Both the position numbers and the translations under genes were made by a program. The notes beneath the pieces were generated by a model. The model saw only the letters and a list, made by a program, of their open reading frames with translations, had not been told where the DNA came from and did no database searches. Below are positions 15,867 to 21,743 of a stretch of DNA of 21,743 nucleotides, piece by piece. The DNA comes from an uncultured Collinsella sp. (GTDB lineage Bacteria > Actinomycetota > Coriobacteriia > Coriobacteriales > Coriobacteriaceae): NCBI GenBank assembly GCA_900551625.1, contig URWZ01000002.1, positions 1-21,743 of the forward strand, written 5' to 3'. Each line of letters opens with the position of its first letter. Within the stretch, counting starts at the first letter, position 1.

Positions 15867-15926
15867 GCTTGCCTGATGCCGTGTGAGCGGCTATCATACC
15901 CACCGTCGTCTCAAGACCGGGGCGTC

Positions 15927-15970
15927 CGAGCAGTTCGGGTCCGATATCCTGCTCGTTAAACCTAAAACCA
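15927..15970 (+). promoter_or_regulatory. Structured leader of the VUT transporter gene, possible preQ1-type riboswitch
   Basis: CGAGCAG (15927-15933) pairs with CTGCTCG (15949-15955) around a 15-nt loop starting TTC. An A-rich tail (15956-15970, TTAAACCTAAAACCA) follows, then the AAAGGAG ribosome site. Loop GGGT (15937-15940) can pair with tail ACCT (15960-15963), giving an H-type pseudoknot next to the Shine-Dalgarno, the general plan of preQ1 class I riboswitches. The downstream gene belongs to the queuosine-precursor transporter family. I could not test the fit to the consensus, and individual conserved bases are not assured. Confidence 0.3.
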
Positions 15971-15982
15971 AAGGAGTACATA

Positions 15983-16705
15983 ATGATCAAGAAGGTCATG
16001 GAGGACTACAAGGTCCTGTTGCGGAGCATTCCCGCGGCAACGGTTTCGCTGTTTTTCGTGAGCGTCATCATGATGAACCTGCTGGCCAACAAAGAGCTCA
16101 TCAGCCTGCCGTATCTGGCACTCGATTGCGGCTTTGTGGTGAGCTGGGTTTCGTTTTTGTGCCAGGACATGATCTGTAAGCGCTTTGGCGCCAAGGCATC
16201 CATCAAGATCTCTATTCTCGCACTGGCGGTCAACCTTGCCGTGAGCCTGTGCTTTTGGGCATGCTCGCTCACGCCCGGCATGTGGGGCGCCTACTACGAC
16301 ACTGGCATGATCGAGGTCAACACCGCCCTTAACGCCACCATCGGCGGCACCTGGTACGTGGTGCTGGGCTCTTCGCTTGCCATGCTCGTTTCTGCCGTGG
16401 TTAATTCCACGCTCAACCAGTCGCTCGGCCGTATGCTCAAAAAGAATAATTTTGCGAGCTTCGCCTTCCGTTCCTATGTGTCCACGGGTGTTGGCCAGTT
16501 TATCGACAACCTGGTCTTTGCCATTGTGGTGAGCCACACGTTCTTTGGTTGGACCTGGGTGCAGGTCCTTATGTGCTCGCTGACCGGCGCTGTCGCCGAG
16601 CTGCTGTGTGAGGTCTTCCTGAGTCCCGTGGGCTACAAGGTCGTGCGCGGCTGGGAGCGCGAGAACGTGGGCTCCGAGTACCTCGAGCGCCACGCAACCG
16701 CCTAA
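15983..16705 (+). CDS. VUT-family (YhhQ-like) queuosine precursor transporter
   Basis: A 240-residue integral membrane protein with about six or seven helices (for example ATVSLFFVSVIMMNLLANK, LDCGFVVSWVSFLCQDMICKRFG, ISILALAVNLAVSLCFWACS, WYVVLGSSLAMLVSAVVNS, FIDNLVFAIVVSHTFFG). The CQDMICKRFGAKAS and RSYVSTGVGQFIDNLVF segments match the VUT/YhhQ family, whose E. coli member imports the 7-deazaguanine precursors preQ0 and preQ1 for tRNA queuosine. A few residues are consistent with this, but related proteins may carry other vitamins. AAAGGAG sits 6 nt before the ATG. The SDR gene follows after 9 bp, so they form an operon. The structured leader upstream may sense the substrate. Confidence 0.85.
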   Translation: MIKKVMEDYKVLLRSIPAATVSLFFVSVIMMNLLANKELISLPYLALDCGFVVSWVSFLCQDMICKRFGAKASIKISILALAVNLAVSLCFWACSLTPGMWGAYYDTGMIEVNTALNATIGGTWYVVLGSSLAMLVSAVVNSTLNQSLGRMLKKNNFASFAFRSYVSTGVGQFIDNLVFAIVVSHTFFGWTWVQVLMCSLTGAVAELLCEVFLSPVGYKVVRGWERENVGSEYLERHATA

Positions 16706-16714
16706 GGAGCAAGT

Positions 16715-17395
16715 ATGCGGGTTTTGATCACGGGCGCTTCGGGCGGTATCGGAGCCGCGTGCGTGCAGCGCTTTTTGGACGAGGGCCACGAGGTTGTGGG
16801 CTTTGATCTTTTGCCATCGACGATCGAACACGAGCGCTACCGCCATCTGATCGTTGATGTCCGCAAGCCGGACGCGTTTCCAGGCGACCTTGAACCCCAG
16901 GTAATCGTGAACGTTGCCGGTACGCAGGATTCGGCCGACGACATCGCTGCCAACCTGCGTGGCACCATCAACGTGACCGAGCACTACGCCTTTGTGGGGG
17001 AGGGGCTTGCCGCCAAGCCGACACTGGCTATCAAATCCGTGGTCAATGTGGGGTCGGCGAGCGGACATACGGGATCGGAGTTTCCTGCCTATGCTGCCAG
17101 CAAGGGCGGCGTTATCGCCTACACCAAGAACCTTGCAAACCGCCTGGCACCGCAGGCCATCGCCAACAGTGTGGACCCGGGCGGCGTTATCACGCCGCTC
17201 AACCGTTGTGTGATGGAAGACGAGCACCTGTGGAACCAGATTATGGAGCTCACGCCGCTTAAGCGCTGGGCCACCGCCCAAGAGATCGCCGAGTGGATCT
17301 ACTTTGTGGGCGTGACCAACCGGTTTATGACCGGGCAGAGCCTGCTGATCGATGGCGGCGAGGCCGGCCGCACACAATTTATTTGGCCCGAATAG
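16715..17395 (+). CDS. SDR-family NAD(P)-dependent oxidoreductase
   Basis: A 226-residue classical short-chain dehydrogenase/reductase: cofactor loop TGASGGIG (6-13), NVAG (66-69), catalytic Ser114 and Tyr126-x-x-x-Lys130 (YAASK), then the DPGGVITPL loop and a C-terminal LLIDGGEA. The length is slightly short because the segment after NVAG is compact. Asp31 after the second strand (GFDLLP) hints at NAD preference. The substrate is unknown; these enzymes oxidise alcohols or reduce ketones in lipid, sugar or secondary metabolism. GGAG lies 5 nt upstream of the ATG, 9 bp after the transporter stop, so it is translated from the same mRNA. Confidence 0.9.
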   Translation: MRVLITGASGGIGAACVQRFLDEGHEVVGFDLLPSTIEHERYRHLIVDVRKPDAFPGDLEPQVIVNVAGTQDSADDIAANLRGTINVTEHYAFVGEGLAAKPTLAIKSVVNVGSASGHTGSEFPAYAASKGGVIAYTKNLANRLAPQAIANSVDPGGVITPLNRCVMEDEHLWNQIMELTPLKRWATAQEIAEWIYFVGVTNRFMTGQSLLIDGGEAGRTQFIWPE

Positions 17396-17396
17396 G

Positions 17397-17432
17397 AAAC
17401 GCGTCCGATGGAAAGCCGTCGGGCGCGTTTTT
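17397..17432 (+). terminator. Rho-independent terminator after the VUT-SDR operon
   Basis: ACGCGTCCGA (17399-17408) pairs with TCGGGCGCGT (17419-17428), 10 bp with one G-U, extended by AA/TT pairs, then a T-run to 17432. It begins 2 bp past the SDR stop, between converging SDR and ung genes. Confidence 0.85.
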
Positions 17433-17445
17433 GATGTATCGATTT

Positions 17446-18171
17446 TTAGCCGAGGCAAATCCAGTTGACGGGGGTCGAGCCGTGCTGTTCGAGTAGCCGA
17501 TTGGCTGCCGAGAAGGGGCGCGACCCCATAAAAGCGGGGAGTTCTGCCGTGGCACGGTTGGCCGAAAGTGGCGAGGGGTGCGTGGACGCCAGGCAGAACT
17601 TGCCGGTTGCCTTGCCCGCGCCGGTCGCGGCGAGCTTGCCTTCGACCATCTGTTGGGCAAAGCGGCCCCATGCCAAAAAGACGACCGGTTGGGGCAGCTG
17701 ACAGCAGCGTTCGATAACGTAGTCGGTCAGGGTGCTCCAGCCTAGTTTGGCGTGCGAGTTGGCGGCATGCTCGCGCACGGTGAGCGTAGTGTTGAGGAGC
17801 AGGACGCCCTGCTGTGCCCATGGTGTTAGGTCTCCTGTGGCGGGAATGGGGCAACCCAAATCGGCTTTGAGTTCCTTATAGATGTTGCGCAGGCTCGGCG
17901 GCAACTTGGTTTGCGTCGCGGGGACCGAGAACGACAGCCCCATGGCCTGGTTGGGTCCGTGATAGGGGTCTTGACCCAAGATGACAACCTTGACCTGGTC
18001 GGCCGGCGTGTAGGCGAGGGCATTGAGGATGTCCTCTTGTGCCGGGTAGATAGTCTGCTCGGTACGCAAAAGGGCGATGCGCTCGAGCAGCTGGTTCGTA
18101 GTGTCACGTACCGGCTGCGGCGCATCGCCCAACCAAGTTGCTATGTTGCGGTCGCGGGTCGCGGCGTCCAT
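17446..18171 (-). CDS. ung: Uracil-DNA glycosylase, family 1
   Basis: Excises uracil from DNA, starting base-excision repair. The 241-residue protein has the family-1 motifs: GQDPYHG (66-72, catalytic Asp68), the preceding VKVVILGQD strand, PPSLRNIYKEL, LLLNTTLTVREHAANSH, VVFLAWGRFAQ and HPSPLS with catalytic His198. Length is normal and all key residues are present. AAAGGAG lies 4 nt before the ATG. A dyad (18198-18214) overlaps a possible TACAAT -10 upstream. The gene lies 88 bp below the DMT transporter on the same strand, so readthrough is possible, but the likely promoter argues for its own transcript. Confidence 0.96.
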   Translation of the reverse strand: MDAATRDRNIATWLGDAPQPVRDTTNQLLERIALLRTEQTIYPAQEDILNALAYTPADQVKVVILGQDPYHGPNQAMGLSFSVPATQTKLPPSLRNIYKELKADLGCPIPATGDLTPWAQQGVLLLNTTLTVREHAANSHAKLGWSTLTDYVIERCCQLPQPVVFLAWGRFAQQMVEGKLAATGAGKATGKFCLASTHPSPLSANRATAELPAFMGSRPFSAANRLLEQHGSTPVNWICLG

Positions 18172-18197
18172 GGGGCTCCTTTACGTCAGATGCTCTG

Positions 18198-18214
18198 TTT
18201 ACATCTATTGTAAA
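18198..18214. promoter_or_regulatory. Dyad over the ung -10 box
   Basis: TTTACA-TCTAT-TGTAAA is a perfect 6+6 inverted repeat. On the minus strand it contains TACAAT (18207-18212), a good -10 for ung, about 36 nt before its start codon. A repressor site is possible, but no regulator is identified. It does not resemble the actinobacterial LexA box. Confidence 0.4.
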
Positions 18215-18259
18215 GGCGCACCGGTTGCCTTTATGCCGCGGCTGTATGAAGAGCGGGGT

Positions 18260-19162
18260 CTACGAGACGTGCTCGGGCGCTCCTGCCATGCGAGCCTGTT
18301 CATGTGCGCGGAGGCGCGGAAGCTCGACGGTTGCCACCATGACGCCGGTTAGGATGAGTGCGGCGCCAAAGAAGGTGATGGGGCTCAGAACCTCGCCGAC
18401 CAGGAAGAACGAGAAGACGGCGGAGCAGACCGGCTCGAGCGAGAAGGCGAAGCCGGTGGTCTCGGCGGGCACGTGGGGCTGTACGAGTGTCTGAGTGATA
18501 AAGCCGTAGGCGGAGCAGATGAGTGCGAGCGCGACGACAACGACGATTTCGCTGGGCGTGCCGGGAAGCGTGAAGCCGCCAAAGGTGAATGCAGCGATGC
18601 CCGAGAACAAGCCGCCGAAGCCCAGCTGCCAAACGCCCAGAGCAAGCGGATCGACTTCTTCGACAAAGCGCTTGGCCACGATAATGTGGCTGGCATAGAT
18701 AAAGGCGGAGAGCAGCATGATGAGCGCGCCCGGGTTCAGGCTGGTGAAGTCGGCGCCCGAGAGCAGCAGCATGCCGCAGGTGACGATAGCCGTGCCGACG
18801 AGCACCTTGCGCTCGGGGGCACGACGCAGCAGGGCGGCGTTGGCAAACGGCACGATCACGACCGTCAGGCTCTGCAAAAAGCCGGCAGTGGAGGCAGAGG
18901 TGAGGCTGGAGCCCAGGCACATGCAGGTGAGCTCGGTTGCCATGATGGCGCCGATGATGGCGGCACGGACCATAAGGTCGCGGTTGATGCGGAAAGCGCG
19001 CTTGTGGAAGAGCAGCAGGCAGGCCGCAAAGGCGATGATGCAGCGCAGCGCAACGATGCTCGTGGCGTTCATGCTGTCCATGCCGATCTTCATGAGGGGA
19101 TACGAAAAGCCCCATGCGACGGGAACGGAAAATGAGAGCGCGATTGCTTTTTTGCGATCCAT
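18260..19162 (-). CDS. EamA-family (DMT superfamily) transporter
   Basis: A 300-residue inner-membrane carrier with about ten helices in two EamA halves (AWGFSYPLMKIGMDSM, SLTSASTAGFLQSLTVVIVPFANAALLRR, GALIMLLSAFIYASHIIVAKRF, SAYGFITQTLVQPHVPAETTGFAFSLEPVCSAVFSFFLVGE), the pattern of RhaT/YdcZ-like metabolite exporters. Glu at the end of the C-terminal EPVCSAVFS helix is conserved in this family. Start ATG has AGGAG 4 nt upstream. It is divergent from a LysR-type regulator 158 bp away, a layout that usually means the regulator controls it. Substrate unknown. Not closely related to the other EamA protein at 10511-11386. Confidence 0.9.
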   Translation of the reverse strand: MDRKKAIALSFSVPVAWGFSYPLMKIGMDSMNATSIVALRCIIAFAACLLLFHKRAFRINRDLMVRAAIIGAIMATELTCMCLGSSLTSASTAGFLQSLTVVIVPFANAALLRRAPERKVLVGTAIVTCGMLLLSGADFTSLNPGALIMLLSAFIYASHIIVAKRFVEEVDPLALGVWQLGFGGLFSGIAAFTFGGFTLPGTPSEIVVVVALALICSAYGFITQTLVQPHVPAETTGFAFSLEPVCSAVFSFFLVGEVLSPITFFGAALILTGVMVATVELPRLRAHEQARMAGAPEHVS

Positions 19163-19320
19163 GGGGCTCCTTTTGTTACAGAACGGTTTCGTAAAAAGGA
19201 TTCTGCTCCCAGATGTGGATGTAGTAAAGCGAATGTATCTTCAGTATGATTAAGAAATGCTAATGTTGGCAGAAAAAGCCCTGGCAAAACGTTTTACGTC
19301 TGCATTGATGGGGAGGCACA
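19163..19320. promoter_or_regulatory. Divergent LysR / transporter control region
   Basis: The 158-bp gap between the DMT transporter and lysR is AT-rich compared with its flanks. It holds a 10-bp palindrome AAAACGTTTT (19286-19295) 25 bp before the lysR ATG and a TATGAT -10 candidate (19245-19250, plus strand). LysR proteins normally bind such gaps at T-N11-A sites; none could be fixed with confidence. The ribosome site GGAGG precedes lysR by 4 nt. Confidence 0.45.
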
Positions 19321-20187
19321 ATGGCATCGCGGTATCAGATTGTTTGTATGGTGGTCGATCGCGGCAGTCTTAAGGGCGCGGCCGATGAGCTGGGCTATAC
19401 GCAAAGTGCGGTGAGCCAGGCCGTCAAGGCGCTCGAGCGCGAGTTAGGCACCACGCTTATCGAGCGCGGCAAGCAGGGCGTTTCGCTTACGCGCGACGGC
19501 AAGCAGTATCTGCCGTACCTGCGCCAGATCGTGACCGCCGAGGCCGAGCTCGAGGGTAAGCGCCAGGAGCTGCTGGGGCTCTCCTCGACTGATATTCGCA
19601 TTGCGACATTTACCAACGTGAGTCGTACCGTGTTGCCACGCGTGATCCGCGACTTTGGTGCGCTGCACCCGGGCGTACGCTTTACCCTCAAGCAGGGCGA
19701 TTACACGCGCAACGCCCAGTGGGTGCACGATGGCGTGGTTGATTTTTGTTTTACGGCACGCGGATTTACCGCTGGGCTCGAGAAGCGTGTGGTCTATCAC
19801 GACGAGTTGGTGGCATTGTTGCCGGCGGCGCATCCGCTGACGGCAAAGGAAAAGGTGACACTCGCTGACCTAGCGTCCGAGCCGTTTGTGCTGCTGGATG
19901 AAGGCGAACAGAGCCTGGTGCTCGATGCATTCGCGGCGCATGGGCTGTCGCCGCACGTGACGAGCGAGGTGACCGACGACTACACCATCATGGCGATGGT
20001 GGAGGAAGGCCTGGGCGTGAGCATGCTCTACCGCCGTACTGTGGAGGGCATGCGAGCCGATATTTGTGTGCGGCCCATCGTGCATGCCCCCTCGCGCGAC
20101 GTGGTGGCCGCCTGGCGCAGCTGGGACACCATGCCCATCGCCACGAGGCGCTTTATCGACTATATGAGCTCGCATATTGTCAATTAA
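19321..20187 (+). CDS. LysR-family transcription regulator
   Basis: A 288-residue regulator of usual length. The N-terminal winged helix-turn-helix (about 1-60) reads GSLKGAADELGYTQSAVSQAVKALERELGTTLIERGKQGVSLT, and the C-terminal effector-binding domain (about 90-288) is of the LysR_substrate type, beginning IRIATFTNVSRTVLPRVIRDF. It very likely controls the divergently transcribed DMT transporter and itself. Strong GGAGG upstream of the ATG. It converges on the MATE gene with 27 bp between stops. Confidence 0.93.
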   Translation: MASRYQIVCMVVDRGSLKGAADELGYTQSAVSQAVKALERELGTTLIERGKQGVSLTRDGKQYLPYLRQIVTAEAELEGKRQELLGLSSTDIRIATFTNVSRTVLPRVIRDFGALHPGVRFTLKQGDYTRNAQWVHDGVVDFCFTARGFTAGLEKRVVYHDELVALLPAAHPLTAKEKVTLADLASEPFVLLDEGEQSLVLDAFAAHGLSPHVTSEVTDDYTIMAMVEEGLGVSMLYRRTVEGMRADICVRPIVHAPSRDVVAAWRSWDTMPIATRRFIDYMSSHIVN

Positions 20188-20214
20188 TGACTGGCGTGGC
20201 GTTGAGTGCGGTGT

Positions 20215-21597
20215 TTAGCGGGCTGTCGCTTTGGCTTGGGCGGCGCGATAGGTGCGTGCCGGGTGGCAGAGTAATACCGCCACGACCATAAAGAACGCCG
20301 TGGTGCCCAGGCTGATGGGGTAGACCATCATGATGTTCGCAAAGGTGCGGAAGTGCGGGAACACGCAGAACACCCAATAGAAGCGGATGCCGCAGACACA
20401 GATCATGGTGATGAGGGCGGGCATGAGCGAGATACCAAAGCCGCGCAGGTAGCCGGACATGTTTTCGTAGAACATGCTAAAGGCGTACGCCGGGAAGATC
20501 GAGCACACGCGGATATAGCCGATCGAGACGATGTTGGGATCGCTGTTGAACAGCGATAGGATTTCGCGCCCGAGGCCGACAATAACGATAATCGTGGTGA
20601 GGGCAACGATACCGCCTTCGACCAGGCAGACCTTAAGCGTTTTGGTGCAGCGGTCGATCTGGCGAGCACCGTGGTTTTGTCCCACAAAGGTGGTGCAAGC
20701 CTGGCTAAAGCTGTTGAGCAGGTTGTAGCACACGTACTCCAGGCTCATGGCGGCGCTCGATGCCGCCATGACCTCGGTGCCCAGGCTGTTGATGGCGGAC
20801 TGGATGATGATGTTGGCGACGGCAAAGACAGCGCTTTGGATGCCGGCGGGCAGTCCGATCTTGACGATGCGCTTGAGGGCGACGGGGTCGATAGCCAGGT
20901 CGCGTGGGGTGACGCGGACGACGGAGTCGGTCTTGAGCAGGCGGATAAAGAGTGTAGCGGCGCTGACGGTGTAGGCGATGGCGGTGGCGATGGCGACGCC
21001 CGCGACGCCCCAGTGGAGTACGGGGACAAAGATGAGGTCCAGGCCAATGTTGAGGACGGTGGACACGGCAAGCGCCTGCAACGGCATGCGGGTGATGCCG
21101 ACGGAGCGGAAGATCGCGGCCTCAAAGTTGTAGAGCAAGATTGAGGGCAGGCTGAGCAAAAAGACGCGCAGGTAGAGCGAGGCGAGCGGCATGGTTTCGG
21201 CGGGAACGTTGAGCGCGGCGAGCATGGGCTCGGCAAAGATCTCGCCCAGAGCGATGACGACAAAGCCCACGAGCGCCATTAAAATCGAGGTATGGACGGC
21301 GCGTTTGACCATGTTCTGATCGTTGCGGCCGATAGCGTTGGCGATGACCACGTTGGAGCCAAGCGATATGCCAATAAACAGGTTGAGCATAAGACTGGTA
21401 AGCGGAACATTGGAGCCGACCGCCGCCATGGCGAGGGTTCCCTGGTCGCCCGAGAAGTTACCGATGATGACCGTGGCGATGAGGTTCGATAGCTGCTCCA
21501 AGATGCTCGTGGCGGCCACGGGGAAGGCGAACAGGGGAATATTGCGCCACAGCGAGCCGGTTGTCATGTCAATGTGCTTAGATGCGGTATCAGCCAT
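20215..21597 (-). CDS. MATE-family multidrug efflux transporter
   Basis: A 460-residue membrane protein with about twelve helices in two MatE repeats (about 20-180 and 245-405), driven by sodium or proton flux. Typical signatures: ATSILEQLSNLIATVIIG, PLTSLMLNLFIGISLGSNVVIANAIGR in the first half, VLNIGLDLIFVPVLHWGVAGVAIATAIAY, and QACTTFVGQNHGARQ in the second, the repeat of the first-half GSNVV...GRN loop. Family members export drugs and cationic compounds; substrate cannot be predicted. Start ATG 21597 has only a weak GAGAG-like site upstream; an internal Met 10 codons later has none. Its promoter was not clear in the 146 bp before the window end. Confidence 0.93.
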   Translation of the reverse strand: MADTASKHIDMTTGSLWRNIPLFAFPVAATSILEQLSNLIATVIIGNFSGDQGTLAMAAVGSNVPLTSLMLNLFIGISLGSNVVIANAIGRNDQNMVKRAVHTSILMALVGFVVIALGEIFAEPMLAALNVPAETMPLASLYLRVFLLSLPSILLYNFEAAIFRSVGITRMPLQALAVSTVLNIGLDLIFVPVLHWGVAGVAIATAIAYTVSAATLFIRLLKTDSVVRVTPRDLAIDPVALKRIVKIGLPAGIQSAVFAVANIIIQSAINSLGTEVMAASSAAMSLEYVCYNLLNSFSQACTTFVGQNHGARQIDRCTKTLKVCLVEGGIVALTTIIVIVGLGREILSLFNSDPNIVSIGYIRVCSIFPAYAFSMFYENMSGYLRGFGISLMPALITMICVCGIRFYWVFCVFPHFRTFANIMMVYPISLGTTAFFMVVAVLLCHPARTYRAAQAKATAR

Positions 21598-21743
21598 ACG
21601 CTCTCAATCTCTAACATGCTCTTTCGTGCTTATTTGCGCAGACGATGATACTCCTAATGCAACCATCCGGCACTTAGGGACGTACCTTTTCTGTCGACAG
21701 CTGGGGACACTCCTTATCTCTTCTAACTAGTCATTCAAGAACG
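21598..21743. other. Non-coding end with partial interspersed repeat
   Basis: No gene seen. Holds the leader of the MATE gene, a perfect 10-bp palindrome CTGTCGACAG (21691-21700), two GGGAC-containing blocks (21677-21681, 21703-21707) and, at 21726-21743, ACTAGTCATTCAAGAACG, which matches 17 of 18 bases of the core at 7156-7173. The window stops inside this repeat. Confidence 0.7.

Noticed and set aside
15962..17854. 630-codon minus-strand frame spanning the VUT, SDR and ung genes
   Set aside because: It crosses three well-supported genes and two of them in antisense; no family features.

Overview
The window reads as a contig from a GC-rich Gram-positive bacterium. The gene set (an EFR1-type flavodoxin/ferredoxin protein, a VUT-family transporter, a PPOX-class flavoprotein, a YtrA-type GntR regulator with its ABC exporter, and a hybrid sensor kinase with two substrate-binding domains) and the interspersed 'agtcattggggacgttctt' repeat make me think of a gut Coriobacteriia such as Collinsella. 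That is inference from memory, not a database match. Bases 1-27 are not genomic: they match the end of the Illumina Nextera read-1 adapter, so this is the untrimmed start of an assembled contig. The last bases (21720-21743) run into another copy of the interspersed repeat, which probably ended the assembly.

Layout. 28-260: non-coding, with a strong hairpin. 261-506 (-): glutaredoxin. 558-1385 (-): a regulator fusing an XRE helix-turn-helix, a zinc ribbon and a TipAS domain. 1527-2264 (+): a tRNA methyltransferase gene (trmO) broken by one in-frame TGA. 2376-3590 (+): PatB/MalY-type C-S lyase. 3686-4165 and 4208-7012 (-): PPOX flavoprotein and, upstream of it, a large hybrid histidine kinase. 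7105-7188: interspersed repeat cluster. 7258-9666 (+): two-TM potassium channel, LOG-family protein and ClC-type chloride channel. 9704-10495 (+): EFR1 ferredoxin/flavodoxin protein. 10511-11386 (-): EamA transporter. 11525-11708: a 184-bp MITE-like inverted-repeat element. 11837-13820 (-): a GntR / ABC ATPase / ABC permease operon with a probable self-operator. 13938-14061: two inverted copies of a hairpin repeat. 14213-15826 (+): release factor 3. 15983-17395 (+): VUT (YhhQ-like) transporter and SDR oxidoreductase, with a structured, possibly preQ1-like leader. 17446-18171 (-): uracil-DNA glycosylase. 18260-19162 (-) and 19321-20187 (+): a DMT transporter and a divergent LysR regulator. 20215-21597 (-): MATE efflux pump.

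Functional picture. This is mostly core and membrane-transport content, not one dedicated island. Coherent units are the YtrA-like regulator with its ABC exporter (self-regulated, ATGA-coupled), the LysR/DMT divergent pair, the VUT-SDR pair, and the histidine kinase followed by the PPOX gene. No transposase, integrase, phage gene, rRNA, tRNA or CRISPR array was seen.

The points most worth a second look are the TGA inside an otherwise intact trmO, taken with the near absence of TGA as a stop codon (1 of 21 genes), the MITE-like element, the paired 'atctgtaaca' hairpins, the pseudoknot-like leader of the VUT gene, and the promoter/dyad in front of the TipAS fusion regulator.
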